Source: CAVOKN01 sp963696505
GTDB taxonomy: Bacteria; Pseudomonadota; Gammaproteobacteria; Burkholderiales; Rhodocyclaceae
Length of the DNA: 64,000 nt
Assembly: GCA_963696505.1 (NCBI GenBank)
Contig: CAVOKN010000030.1
Coordinates: forward strand, 62,001-126,000
Direction of reading: 5' to 3'
The position numbers and the translations under genes were made by a program. Under the pieces are notes generated by a model, which was not told where the DNA came from, made no database searches, and saw nothing but the letters and a program-made list of their open reading frames with translations. How positions within the stretch are numbered: the stretch's first letter is position 1; each line of letters opens with the position of its first letter. Of the stretch, positions 36,723-45,409 are shown piece by piece.

Positions 36723-36944
36723 ATGTCCGAGTCCACCATAACCGCCAAAGGGCAAACCACGGTGCCCCAGCCGATACGCGAGGCCATCGGCGCGGTCCCC
36801 GGCACCCGGCTCGTCTGGCATGTGCTGCCCGACGGCGCTCTCATCGTGCGCGCAAAGAATAAATCGATCGTCGATCTCGCCGGCATGCTCGACGCGCCTC
36901 ACGGCAAGCATGTCGCTGTGGAAGACATGAATCCCTGGCGCTGA
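36723..36944 (+). CDS. vapB: AbrB-family antitoxin VapB
   Basis: 73 residues. The SpoVT/AbrB swapped-hairpin domain is evident in STITAKGQTTVPQPIREAIG and TRLVWHVLPDGALIVRAK; the C-terminus (VDLAGMLDAPHGK) should bind the toxin. An AAGGAG ribosome-binding site is at 36711-36716. TGATG overlap with vapC. Confidence 0.9.
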   Translation: MSESTITAKGQTTVPQPIREAIGAVPGTRLVWHVLPDGALIVRAKNKSIVDLAGMLDAPHGKHVAVEDMNPWR

Positions 36945-37351
36945 TGCCGGCGCTCGACACCAACATCCTGGTACGACTGCTGGTCAAGGACGATCCTCCC
37001 CAGACCGAAGCCGCGAGGCGGCTGATCCGCAACGCTGTTGCCGCCGGCGAACCCCTGTTCATGCCGGTAACGGTGACGCTGGAATTGGAGTGGGTTCTGC
37101 GCTCCGCCTACGGCTTCGTCAAGTCAGACGTCATCGCGGCGCTTGCCGGCCTGCTGTCCGCAGCCGATCTGTCACTGCAATTTGAGAGCGCGATCGAGAT
37201 CGCGCTCACCCTCTACGGACAAGGCTCGGCAGGCTTTGCCGACTGCCTGCACGTGGCGCTGACGAAGAGTGAGGGCCGGGCACCGCTCTGGACCTTTGAT
37301 CGGTCGGCGGCAAGGGTGGACGGCGCCTGCCTGCTGGAAACCAGTTCGTAG
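36944..37351 (+). CDS. vapC: PIN-domain ribonuclease toxin VapC
   Basis: 135 residues. PIN residues: MPALDTNILVRLLVKDD (Asp), VTLELEWVLRSAYG (Glu), GFADCLHVALTKS (Asp) and LWTFDRSAARVDGA (Asp). A complete VapBC pair, of a different subgroup from the PIN toxin at 26772. It converges on cimA with a strong hairpin in the gap. Confidence 0.92.
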   Translation: MPALDTNILVRLLVKDDPPQTEAARRLIRNAVAAGEPLFMPVTVTLELEWVLRSAYGFVKSDVIAALAGLLSAADLSLQFESAIEIALTLYGQGSAGFADCLHVALTKSEGRAPLWTFDRSAARVDGACLLETSS

Positions 37352-37359
37352 CCGAGTAG

Positions 37360-37382
37360 GTCAGGTTGCGCAGCAACCTGAC
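37360..37382. terminator. Bidirectional hairpin between vapC and cimA
   Basis: GTCAGGTTGC and GCAACCTGAC form a perfect 10-bp stem with a 3-nt loop, immediately after vapC and before the end of convergent cimA. No T-tract is present, so it may instead be a REP-like element. Confidence 0.55.
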
Positions 37383-37456
37383 ATGTCAAGGACCGGGTCT
37401 GGGAGCGCTACACGCACCTGACCTACCAGACCGCCGAACCGGCGCGCCCTGCGGGC

Positions 37457-39034
37457 CTATGCGCCCCCCGCCCCTTCCTTCCCCAGCCGCAGCAGGGCGT
37501 ATTCCATGCTGTCGGACAGCGCGCGCCAGCTCGCCTCGATGATGTTGGGGCTGGCGCCCACCGTGGTCCAGGCCTCGGCGCCGCTCTGGAAGTCGATCAA
37601 AACCCGGGTGGTGGCGGCGGTGCCGGTGTTGCTGTCGAGGATACGCACCTTGTAGTCGGTGAGCCGCACCGTGCGCAGCACCGGGTAGGCGCCCACCAGC
37701 GCCTCCTGCAGCGCCAGCGCCAGCGCATTCACCGGGCCGGTACCTTCGGCGGCGGTGAACTTGACCACCTCGCCCACTTTCACCTTGACCGTCGCCTCCG
37801 CCAGCAGTCCGCGACTGTGGCGGTGCTCGGTGATGACGAAGTAGTCGATCAGCTCGAAGGGCCGCACGTAGCCCGGCAGGCGGCGGCGAAACATCAGCTC
37901 TACGCTCGCCTCCGCCGCCTCGAAGGTGAAGCCCTCGTGCTCCAGGTGCTTGATCTGGTTGAGCACGCGCTGCGCGTCCTCGCGGCTGACGTCGATGCCC
38001 AGATTCTTGGCCTGGAACTGGAGGTTGCCGCGGCCCGCCAGCTCCGAGGTAACCGAGCGCATCTCGTTGCCCACCAGCGCCGGTTCGATGTGCTGGTAGG
38101 TGTCCGATGCCTTGAGCATGGCGGCGACGTGGATGCCGCCCTTGTGGGCGAAGGCGCTGTGGCCGACATAAGGCTGGTGGTCGTCGTGCTTGAGGTTGGC
38201 GACCTCGGCGACGAAGCGCGACAGCGACACCAGGTCGGCGATCTTCTCGGTGGGCAGCACCTCGTGCCCGAGCTTGAGCTGGAGGTTGGGCAGGAGGGTC
38301 ACCAGATCGGCGTTGCCAACCCGCTCGCCGTAGCCGTTGATGGTGCCCTGCACCTGGGTGCAGCCGCTGCGCACCGCGGCGAGCGAATTGGCCACTGCGC
38401 AGCCGCTGTCGTTGTGGCAATGCACGCCCAGCTTCGCCTTGACGTTCGCCGCCACGACGCGGGTGATGTCCTCCACCTCCCACGGCAGCTTGCCGCCGTT
38501 GGTCTCGCACAGCACCAGCCAGTCGGCGCCCCCCTCGGCGGCGGCGCGCAGGCAGGCGAGCGCGTAGTCGCGATCGGCGAGGAAGCCGTCGAAAAAGTGC
38601 TCGGCGTCGAACACCACCTCGCGCCCCTGGGCCTTCATGTAGGCCACGCTCTCGCCGATCATCGCCAGGTTCTGCTCCAGCGTGGCGTCGAGCACGTGGG
38701 TGACATGGTAATTCCAGCTCTTGCCCACCAGGGTGACGACAGGTGTGCCGGCATCGAGCAGCGCCTTGAGGTTGCCGTCGGTCTCGCAGGCCGTGTCCTT
38801 GCGCCGTGTGGAGCCGAAGGCGGCGAGCCGGGCGCCGCCCAGTTTCATGCGGTTGGCACGGGCGAAGAAGTCCGCATCCTTGGGATTGGAGCCGGGCCAG
38901 CCGCACTCGATGTAGTGGATGCCGAAGTCCGCCAGTCGCTTGGCGATGGTCAGCTTGTCCTCCACCGAGAGCGAGATGTCCTCGCGCTGGGTGCCATCGC
39001 GCAGCGTCGTGTCGTAGAGGAAGATCCGGGACAT
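37457..39034 (-). CDS. cimA: (R)-citramalate synthase
   Basis: 525 residues. HMGL-like catalytic domain: FLYDTTLRDGTQREDISLS (metal-binding Asp), GWPGSNPKD, VHCHNDSGCAVANSLAAV (His pair) and KGGIHVAAMLK; then a LeuA allosteric dimer domain (about 400-525). Condenses pyruvate with acetyl-CoA for threonine-independent isoleucine synthesis. The GWPGSNPKD type and length separate it from 2-isopropylmalate synthase. Some relatives are annotated as homocitrate synthase-like, but the whole-sequence pattern favours CimA. Confidence 0.92.
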   Translation of the reverse strand: MSRIFLYDTTLRDGTQREDISLSVEDKLTIAKRLADFGIHYIECGWPGSNPKDADFFARANRMKLGGARLAAFGSTRRKDTACETDGNLKALLDAGTPVVTLVGKSWNYHVTHVLDATLEQNLAMIGESVAYMKAQGREVVFDAEHFFDGFLADRDYALACLRAAAEGGADWLVLCETNGGKLPWEVEDITRVVAANVKAKLGVHCHNDSGCAVANSLAAVRSGCTQVQGTINGYGERVGNADLVTLLPNLQLKLGHEVLPTEKIADLVSLSRFVAEVANLKHDDHQPYVGHSAFAHKGGIHVAAMLKASDTYQHIEPALVGNEMRSVTSELAGRGNLQFQAKNLGIDVSREDAQRVLNQIKHLEHEGFTFEAAEASVELMFRRRLPGYVRPFELIDYFVITEHRHSRGLLAEATVKVKVGEVVKFTAAEGTGPVNALALALQEALVGAYPVLRTVRLTDYKVRILDSNTGTAATTRVLIDFQSGAEAWTTVGASPNIIEASWRALSDSMEYALLRLGKEGAGGA

Positions 39035-39161
39035 GGGGCAAAGTCAGGGTCGGGGGAACGGCGGATTATGCCCGCTTCGGCGCCTGATCGGCGGGTGCCT
39101 GGGCACGGGACAGCACGTAGAATGCCGCCTCCCGGAGCCTGACTTTCCGTATCCGAGCGCC

Positions 39162-41381
39162 ATGAGCCGATTCCGCCAGCCCTGGATCCTCCTGCCCCTG
39201 CTCATCCTGTTGCAGGTCGCCACCGCGGTGCAGGCCGCACCATCAACTGCCGAGACAGGTGCGCGGCCGCGCATCGGACTGGTGCTCTCGGGAGGCGGCG
39301 CCCGCGGCTTCGCCCACGTCGGCGTGCTCAAGGTTCTGGAGCAGATGCGGGTGCCGGTGGACGTCATCGCCGCCACCAGCGCCGGCTCGGCGATCGGCGC
39401 CGCCTATGCCGCCGGCCTGACGCCGGAGGAGATCGAGGCCCACCTGAAGCGCGCCGACTGGGAAAAGGACATGTTCGACGACAACCCGCCGCGGCGCGAC
39501 CAGCCCTACCGCCGCAAGAGCGAGGACCGCAGCTTCCAGCTCGGCGTCACGCTCGGCATGCGCGACGGCGAGGTGCGCACGCCGCCGGGGCTGATCGCCG
39601 GCCAGAAGGTGGAGCTGTTCCTGCACGAAATGCTGGGCGTGAGCCAGGATCTGGAGAGTTTCGACCACCTGGGGATTCCGTTCCGCGCCATCGCCACCGA
39701 CCTCAAGACCGGCGAACTGGTGGTGCAGGAAGGGGGCAGCCTGGTGCGGGCAGTGCACGCCAGCATGGCGGTGCCCTCGGCCTTCGCCCCGGTGAGGGAA
39801 CAGGGCCGGATGCTGGTGGATGGGGGCCTCACCCGCAACCTGCCGGTGGACATCGCGCGCCGCATGGGCGCCGACGTGGTGATCGCGGTGAACGTCGGCA
39901 GCCCACTGCTGGACGAAAAGGAACTGGAGTCGCTGTTCGGCGTGGCGGCGCAGATGGTCAACATTTTGATGGAGCGCAACGTGCGCCAGTCGCTGTCCGA
40001 GATGGGCGCCGACGACGTACTGATCGCGCCGGACCTGGGCACGCTCAGCGCCGCCGATTTCGCCGGTGGCGTGAAGCTGATTCCTGCGGGCGAGGCGGCC
40101 GCCCGCAGCAAGGAAGCGGAACTGGCGCCCCTTTCCCTGGCCCCGGAACAGTATGCCGCCTGGCGCAACGGCCGCACCCGGCTCGCCGTGAGTTCGCCTC
40201 CCTACGACGCGGTGCGCTATTCCCATTCGGGTTCCGTCGATGCCGAGCTGCTGCGCGCACAGTCGCGGATCCCGGACGAGGGCAAGCTCGATCGCGAAGG
40301 GCTGCGAGCCGGCTTCATGGAGTGGATGGGACGGGGCGACTTCGAGCGCATCGGCTACCGTCTGCTGTCCGAGCCGGAGCGCACCGTGCTGGCGATCGAG
40401 GTGGAGGAAAAATCCTGGGGGCCGAACTACCTGCGCTTCGGCATCGGCGCGTCAGCCGACTCCGAATCCAACTCCTATTTCAACCTGCTCGCCGGCTACC
40501 GCATGACCTGGCTCAACCGCCTCGGCGCGGAATGGAAGAACGAACTGCAGTTCGGGCGCACGATGCGCGCCACCAGCGAGTTCTACCAACCCCTGGAGCA
40601 GCGCGGCCGCTACTTCATCGCGCCGCGCGTCGAGTACGAGAACCGGCCGCGGGATCTTTTTCTCGGCAACGACAAGGTGGCGGAATTCGGTGTTCGCACC
40701 GTGGGCATCAGCCTCGATGCCGGTGTCCAGGCCGACCTGGGCGAGATTCGCGCCGGTCTCACCCTCGGCGAGCGGCGCACCGACACCCGCACCGGCTCGC
40801 CGCTGTTCCCCACCGAGCAGACGCGCTTCACCGCCTTCACCGGCAGCTTCGTGGTGGATCAGTTGGACACCGTGGACTTCCCGCGCCACGGCGGTGCGCT
40901 GGCGATCCGCGGCAAGGCGGTGCGCGAGGTGCTGGGCGGCGAGGAAGACTACAACCTGGTGGAAGCGGCGGCGACCCAGGTGGTGAGCTTCGGCCCCCAC
41001 ACCTTCGGCGGCACTCTGCGCCTGGGCTACAGCCCCAACTCGACGCTGCCAGGCGCGGAACTCTTCGGCCTCGGCGGCTTTCTGAATCTCTCCGGCTATC
41101 AGAACGACCAGTTTCTGGGCTCGGAACTGCGCTACGGCCGCCTGGTCTATTACAACCGCATCATGAACCTGCCGCCGCCCGTGGGCACCGGGCTGTACGC
41201 CGGCCTGTCGCTGGAGGCGGGCCGCGTCGGCACCAGCGCCGTGATCGGCCGGGACGAACCCTGGCGCAAGGGCGGCAGCGTGTTCCTCGGGGCCAACACC
41301 ACCCTCGGCCCGCTCTACCTGGGCTACGGCGTCGGCGAGGAGGGAAATCGGCTGCTGTATCTGTTCCTGGGACGGCCTTGA
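39162..41381 (+). CDS. Patatin-like phospholipase with POTRA and outer-membrane barrel (PlpD type, type Vd secretion)
   Basis: 739 residues. Signal peptide (FRQPWILLPLLILLQVATAV), patatin domain (about 37-240) with oxyanion loop LVLSGGGARGFAHVG, nucleophile loop AATSAGSAIGAAYA and catalytic VDGGLTRNLPV; a POTRA-like segment (about 330-400); then a 16-strand-type beta-barrel (about 410-739, ending YLFLGRP). The nucleophile motif is ATSAG where GxSxG is usual. PlpD-type proteins present a phospholipase A1 domain at the surface or release it. Monocistronic. Confidence 0.9.
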   Translation: MSRFRQPWILLPLLILLQVATAVQAAPSTAETGARPRIGLVLSGGGARGFAHVGVLKVLEQMRVPVDVIAATSAGSAIGAAYAAGLTPEEIEAHLKRADWEKDMFDDNPPRRDQPYRRKSEDRSFQLGVTLGMRDGEVRTPPGLIAGQKVELFLHEMLGVSQDLESFDHLGIPFRAIATDLKTGELVVQEGGSLVRAVHASMAVPSAFAPVREQGRMLVDGGLTRNLPVDIARRMGADVVIAVNVGSPLLDEKELESLFGVAAQMVNILMERNVRQSLSEMGADDVLIAPDLGTLSAADFAGGVKLIPAGEAAARSKEAELAPLSLAPEQYAAWRNGRTRLAVSSPPYDAVRYSHSGSVDAELLRAQSRIPDEGKLDREGLRAGFMEWMGRGDFERIGYRLLSEPERTVLAIEVEEKSWGPNYLRFGIGASADSESNSYFNLLAGYRMTWLNRLGAEWKNELQFGRTMRATSEFYQPLEQRGRYFIAPRVEYENRPRDLFLGNDKVAEFGVRTVGISLDAGVQADLGEIRAGLTLGERRTDTRTGSPLFPTEQTRFTAFTGSFVVDQLDTVDFPRHGGALAIRGKAVREVLGGEEDYNLVEAAATQVVSFGPHTFGGTLRLGYSPNSTLPGAELFGLGGFLNLSGYQNDQFLGSELRYGRLVYYNRIMNLPPPVGTGLYAGLSLEAGRVGTSAVIGRDEPWRKGGSVFLGANTTLGPLYLGYGVGEEGNRLLYLFLGRP

Positions 41382-41426
41382 GGCAGGATTTCAGGATTCA
41401 GGATTTAGGATTTAGGAGAGAATTTA

Positions 41427-41843
41427 ATGACCAATACATACCGCAACGACCTGGAGAAGCTGCTGGCCGAAATGCATCAGGGGACGCTGGAACCGGAGGA
41501 ATTCGCCCAGCGACTGATGGCGCAGCAGGTGTTCATGCCGGTGAAGGACGACAAGCACAAGATCGCCGGCTTCCAGACCTCCACCAAGGCCGAGCCGCTG
41601 GTGGTCGACGATGACGACGGCAACCGCGTGCTGGTGCTGTTCACGGTACCGGAGCGGGCCAAGGGTTTCCTCACCCACTACCCCGGCTACAGCGGCGGCC
41701 TGGTGGCCGAGTTCCCCTGGGTGCTGCGCCGCGTCGCCGCCGGCATGGGCGTTTCGATCAACCCCGGCGAAGAGCCCGGCTTCGATTTCGACACCGACAT
41801 GATCGCCATGATGATGGCCTTGCTGCCGGAGGAAGCGCAGTAG
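41427..41843 (+). CDS. SseB-like N-terminal-domain protein
   Basis: 138 residues. The fold of the SseB N-terminal domain family is suggested by LEKLLAEMHQGTLEPEEFAQ, QQVFMPVKDD, PLVVDDDDGNRVLVLFTV and FLTHYPGYSGG. Function unknown. It is preceded by an unusual stretch of direct repeats of AGGATTT (41386-41417) and a GGAGAG ribosome-binding site. Confidence 0.72.
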   Translation: MTNTYRNDLEKLLAEMHQGTLEPEEFAQRLMAQQVFMPVKDDKHKIAGFQTSTKAEPLVVDDDDGNRVLVLFTVPERAKGFLTHYPGYSGGLVAEFPWVLRRVAAGMGVSINPGEEPGFDFDTDMIAMMMALLPEEAQ

Positions 41844-41951
41844 GGCGGAAAGGGCCCGAAGGGCTGCCTTCCGCCAAGTTGGGCCGAGTGGGCACCGCGG
41901 CGGTTAGCTTGCAGGACTTCGCCGATTGACGAACCGGTGGAACGCGCAGCC

Positions 41952-42662
41952 ATGACGAATTCCTGCAACGACGGCCGTTGCACCCTATCCGATCCGAAGG
42001 ATCGCCAACCGCAGTCTTTCGGCACGGCCGCCATAGCGGCGATCATCTACGTCGGCGACCCGATGTGTTCCTGGTGCTGGGGCGCCGCACCGGCCCTGGA
42101 TGCGCTCGCGAACTACGCCACGCAGCGCGGCCTGCCCTTCGCCGTTCGCGTCGGCGGATTGCGGCCCGGCGGGGGCGAGCCCTGGACGCCGCGGTTCCGC
42201 GCCTTCCTGCGCCACCACTGGGAGGCGGTCGCCGCCCGCAGCGGCCAGCCCTTCTCCTTCGCCCTGCTCGACCGCCCCACTTTCCACTACGACACGGAAC
42301 CGGCCTGCCGCGCCGTCGTGGTGGCCCGGGATATGCTGGCCGCCGCGCCGGACAGACAGGTGCTGCGCTTCTTCGCGGCGATCCAGCAGCACTTCTATGC
42401 CGCAGGCGAAGACCCGAAGGAGGTCAACTTCTACGCCGGCCCGTGCCGTGACCTCGGCCTGGACTTCACGCAGTTCCGGAACCGCTTCGAATCGGCCCCT
42501 GCGCGCGAGGCCACGGCGGCGGAGTTCCAGCGCGTGCGGGATTGGGGCGTGCGGCAATTTCCGACGGTGTCGCTGAGAATGTCCGAAAGGCTATATGCCA
42601 TCGCCAACGGCTACGCCGAGGCAGACGTGCTCATCCGCGAGGTAGAGGCGCGCCTGGGCTGA
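41952..42662 (+). CDS. DsbA-family protein with CSWC active site
   Basis: 236 residues from the ATG at 41952; a GTG at 41937 is also possible. IIYVGDPMCSWCWGAAPALD has the redox CxxC, and RQFPTVSLRMSERLYAIANGY holds the cis-Pro loop (FPT). The remainder is the helical insertion of DsbA/FrnE-like proteins. No signal peptide, so cytosolic. An N-terminal Cys-rich leader (NSCNDGRC) precedes the fold. Role in thiol chemistry likely, substrate unknown. Confidence 0.82.
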   Translation: MTNSCNDGRCTLSDPKDRQPQSFGTAAIAAIIYVGDPMCSWCWGAAPALDALANYATQRGLPFAVRVGGLRPGGGEPWTPRFRAFLRHHWEAVAARSGQPFSFALLDRPTFHYDTEPACRAVVVARDMLAAAPDRQVLRFFAAIQQHFYAAGEDPKEVNFYAGPCRDLGLDFTQFRNRFESAPAREATAAEFQRVRDWGVRQFPTVSLRMSERLYAIANGYAEADVLIREVEARLG

Positions 42663-42971
42663 GTCCGTGTATGCCGCCCGCCGTGCCGCGGCCACTGACT
42701 TTCGACGGTGGGAATGGAAAGAGCGCGCAAGTGCTCGCCCCAAAGGCCTCCTCACTTGCCGGCAAGTTTCACTGCCGACCGCGCCAGTAGCCGGGCCTGA
42801 GACTCTGATGCGCCAGAGCTATGGCCCGGACTTCGTTCGGCTTGATCTGATAAATGATGCTGTAGGGGAAGCGCCGCAAGGGAATCCGGCGAGTGCTGCC
42901 GCGCCACGCGGCACCAAGCCGTGGATGATCGCAGAGGACATCGAGGGAACGCTCGAACTCGGCGATGAACG

Positions 42972-44242
42972 CAGGGCAATCGCATGAATCTTATACAAGA
43001 CCGAGGATTTCAGCGCGATAGGTGTCGGAAGTTGCCGCGATAAGGCGTTGAACCTTGAGGCCGCCCTTGCGTTTGGAAGGGGCGAGGCGGATGAGGTTGA
43101 GAACGAAATGGCGCATGACGGCGAGGTTGTGAGCGGCGTTGTCGGTTCGCGCGCGCATTCTGTCGTCGCCAAAGACGACGTCCATGCACCAGTGAAGAGA
43201 GTTCTCGACCCGCCAGTGCTGGCGAATCGAGCGGTTCAGGCGCGCTGCATCGGCCGGCAGGCTGCTGATGTAGAAGCGATACTCAAGCGTGGTCTTGCCC
43301 TTGATTGTGCGTTGCGAAGCAATCACGGCGAACGACGCCAGGTCTGGCCAGCGTTGCGGGGCGTGCAGACAGTCGATCTGGTCGAAGGCGTAACAGCGAC
43401 GCACCTCCAGGCGACCGTGGTCCTTTTCCACGACTTCGTCGAACGTATGCGCCGTCTTGCCCGGTGCGCCCTGAAACGCCTCGAAGAATTCGGCCACCGA
43501 CTCGGCCAGCGTCGGCTGATTGTCCTTGACCGAGAGGATATAGTCGGCGCCCCGATCCCGAATCGCCTGGGCAATATTGGGCTGCGTTCCCATGGCGTCG
43601 ATGGTCACGATGCAGCCTTCCAGTGCCAGGGTTGCCAGCAGTTCCGGAATTGCCGTCTTCTCGTTGGACTTTTCGGCAGTCGCTTGTTGGCCGAGTACCA
43701 GCCCCGCACCTGCGGCAAAAGCGCTGACCAAGTGCAGAGGGGTTGCGCCAAGCTTGCCAGAGCGCCGACTGGTCTTGCCATCGATGCTCACCACCTCGTC
43801 TTTCGCCAGCGCCGGTACCACGCTGCTGACCCAGCGCCGAAACGCCGCACCAAAGGCTTGCCCGTCAATCGCCGCGAAGACACGGCCGAATGTGTCGTGC
43901 GATGGGATGCCATTTGCCAGTCTCAGATAGCGCCGAAGCCAATCCAGCTTTTCCTTCGCCCATTGCTCGATTTCGACAAAGTCGTCCGCCCCGGCCAGCA
44001 CGGCGCACACCGCAACGACCAGCAACTCCACAAGATCGTGATCGACTTTCTTCGCTTGCCTCGGATCGCGGATCCCAACCAACACGTCCGCTATGCGCAG
44101 CCTGCCTTCCGTCTCCATGGATCGCTCCAAAAAGACAGAAAACTACATAAATCAATGCCCTGTGAACACCCCCTCGGTAACCATATGATCGTAAACGCAT
44201 ATTTCGGCTGTTAACGACATTGGCATTCATGCGATTGCCCTG
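42972..44242 (-). mobile_element. ISAs1-family insertion sequence, 1271 bp, complete
   Basis: Terminal inverted repeats are perfect over 18 bp: CAGGGCAATCGCATGAAT at 42972-42989 and its reverse complement at 44225-44242. A 10-bp direct repeat GCGATGAACG flanks both ends (42962-42971 and 44243-44252), a target-site duplication. One intact transposase gene fills the element. Perfect ends and duplication suggest recent insertion. Confidence 0.95.
42991..44130 (-). CDS. ISAs1-family DDE transposase
   Basis: 379 residues, full length for the family. N-terminal H-repeat-associated domain, then the catalytic residues in VVSIDGKTSRRS (Asp), CIVTIDAMGTQPNIAQAIRD (Asp) and HWRVENSLHWCMDVVFGDD (Glu and Asp). 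Stop codon lies 2 bp inside the left inverted repeat boundary. No frameshift, so mobile in principle. Confidence 0.96.
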   Translation of the reverse strand: MERSMETEGRLRIADVLVGIRDPRQAKKVDHDLVELLVVAVCAVLAGADDFVEIEQWAKEKLDWLRRYLRLANGIPSHDTFGRVFAAIDGQAFGAAFRRWVSSVVPALAKDEVVSIDGKTSRRSGKLGATPLHLVSAFAAGAGLVLGQQATAEKSNEKTAIPELLATLALEGCIVTIDAMGTQPNIAQAIRDRGADYILSVKDNQPTLAESVAEFFEAFQGAPGKTAHTFDEVVEKDHGRLEVRRCYAFDQIDCLHAPQRWPDLASFAVIASQRTIKGKTTLEYRFYISSLPADAARLNRSIRQHWRVENSLHWCMDVVFGDDRMRARTDNAAHNLAVMRHFVLNLIRLAPSKRKGGLKVQRLIAATSDTYRAEILGLV

Positions 44243-44302
44243 GCGATGAACGCCAGCCCCACTGCGTTAACTCCAACTCCGCTTCGAGGCTGACCGACGA
44301 GA

Positions 44303-44527
44303 TCACCCCAGGGCAGCGCGCGCCCGCGCGATCGCTTCAGCGGCCGGCGCGAGGGGCGCGCGACCCGCCTCGATTTCGGCGATACGGCGCTCGACTTCCG
44401 CAGCCCATGCTTCCTCCAACTCCCCGTCCCCGGAAAGGCTGAAAATCAAGCGGTCCGCGAGCCGCGCACGATCTTCGGCGCCAAGTTTCATAGCCTCGGC
44501 TTCCACAATCTCAACCTGACTGGACAT
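44303..44527 (-). CDS. Addiction-module antitoxin (TIGR02574 / Unstab_antitox type), orphaned
   Basis: 74 residues: SSQVEIVEAEAMKLGAEDRA then LADRLIFSLSGDGELEEAWA and ERRIAEIEAGRAPLAPAAEA. This is the short acidic antitoxin family paired with ParE-like toxins. It is intact and overlaps the toxin start by 4 nt, but that toxin is broken, so it is now an orphan antitoxin that could still neutralise related toxins. Confidence 0.85.
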   Translation of the reverse strand: MSSQVEIVEAEAMKLGAEDRARLADRLIFSLSGDGELEEAWAAEVERRIAEIEAGRAPLAPAAEAIARARAALG

Positions 44528-44766
44528 CGAAGTCTCCTCGAACCCGTCTCTTAAGATAATACGCTCGGGGGCTTCCCTTCGAAGAGGCGCAGCCCTGCGC
44601 CACAGCCGATGCGATCTCCCCGACCTCCAGAGACCGACATTCAGCCGGGGGAATGCGAAGCGACCTGGATGGTGGAGGATGGAGGCTGGGCGTCACGAAA
44701 AAAGTCAGCCACGGTAGGGCGTTGGCTTCGGTTATGTACTTCGACCCTTATCGCTATCGACGAAGC

Positions 44767-45315
44767 TCATTGGACCGTGATCTCCAACGAGTCAGAGACC
44801 GAATCACTTGCTGTCGGTTTGAACGCTGCATCGAGTTTAAGCACACTGAGCGAGATACGGCTCGTGCCGGGTCGAACGGCACGCAGCACGATACGGTTGC
44901 GAGTGGCCAAACCCGGCGTCGATTCGAGTTGCGTCTCCAGACTGCTGGGGTTGCTCGATTTCACCGTCAGGGCGGAAGCCGCAACGGGATACCGGCCAAG
45001 AAACCGTTCCCCACGAAAGATCCAGCCACCACCGAGGCGGTAGAAGCCGAACTCCGCAACCGATACAAAGATCGTCACCTGCGTACCGACCGGTAGACGA
45101 GCTAGCAGCACCTTCTGGTACCCACCAAGTCCCGGGTGGAGTCGAAGTTCCGTGACGTCGTCTTCGCTTGCACCTCTGACTTGGTCTACGTCCAACTGAA
45201 TTCGACCTGCCTGGGTGTCGCCGCGGAAGTCGTTCTGATACATCCAATAGCCAATCAAGAACAGTGCTGTGAGCACTACGACGCTCAGCCGAGCGAGCGC
45301 GGAGGTTCTTGTCAT
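44767..45315 (-). CDS. Hypothetical protein with one N-terminal membrane anchor
   Basis: 182 residues, not recognised. An Arg-containing N-terminus and one hydrophobic segment (SVVVLTALFLIGYWMYQ, about 11-28) suggest a signal anchor, with the rest outside the cytoplasm, beta-rich by composition. Base composition is lower in GC than the flanking core genes. It lies at the far end of the attC-like cluster and could be a cassette gene; no attC-like site was found beyond its 3' end. No close partner in the sequence. Confidence 0.6.
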   Translation of the reverse strand: MTRTSALARLSVVVLTALFLIGYWMYQNDFRGDTQAGRIQLDVDQVRGASEDDVTELRLHPGLGGYQKVLLARLPVGTQVTIFVSVAEFGFYRLGGGWIFRGERFLGRYPVAASALTVKSSNPSSLETQLESTPGLATRNRIVLRAVRPGTSRISLSVLKLDAAFKPTASDSVSDSLEITVQ

Positions 45316-45327
45316 GCCAGCTGATAT

Positions 45328-45397
45328 GTCTAATGTTCAAGTTCAGGGACGCTGCGCGGCTCTATCGCGCAGCGTCCCCTGCACCGCAGGGTTGGGC
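45328..45397 (-). other. attC-like site 1 (integron cassette recombination site)
   Basis: 70 bp. Read with the genes (minus strand) it begins GCCCAAC at 45397 and ends ATTAGAC at 45328, a degenerate form of the R'' and R' core sites (RYYYAAC and GTTRRRY). The centre is an imperfect palindrome with arms GACGCTGCGCG and CGCGCAGCGTC. It directly follows the GFA gene stop, as attC does in a cassette. It shares the central arms with site 2. Confidence 0.68.
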
Positions 45398-45409
45398 GTC
45401 ATTTTCGGA

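Larger units (their letters stand above)
42769..44306 (-). pseudogene. ParE/RelE-family toxin gene, interrupted by the IS and internally deleted
   Basis: Start GTG at 44306 overlaps the antitoxin stop (GTGA) and reads VSLEAELELTQ; after the IS the frame reads FIAEFERSLDVLCDHPRLG, RRIPLRRFPYSIIYQI and LAHQSLRPGYW, stop at 42769. The C-terminal half is a textbook ParE toxin. Joining the two flanks and removing one target duplication leaves 257 bp, not a multiple of three; between LTQ and VGLAF about a dozen codons of the usual helix appear to be missing and the frame changes. The toxin was therefore already damaged, or has been damaged independently of the insertion. Confidence 0.82.

Noticed and set aside
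42663..42768. A small gene between the DsbA-like gene and the toxin remnant
   Set aside because: No frame with a start signal or recognisable sequence; it is simply the gap between convergent genes.
44528..44766. A fourth attC-like site at the left end of the cassette cluster
   Set aside because: No RYYYAAC...GTTRRRY pair of suitable spacing or long palindrome is visible left of the membrane-protein gene; the segment holds only low-confidence small frames.
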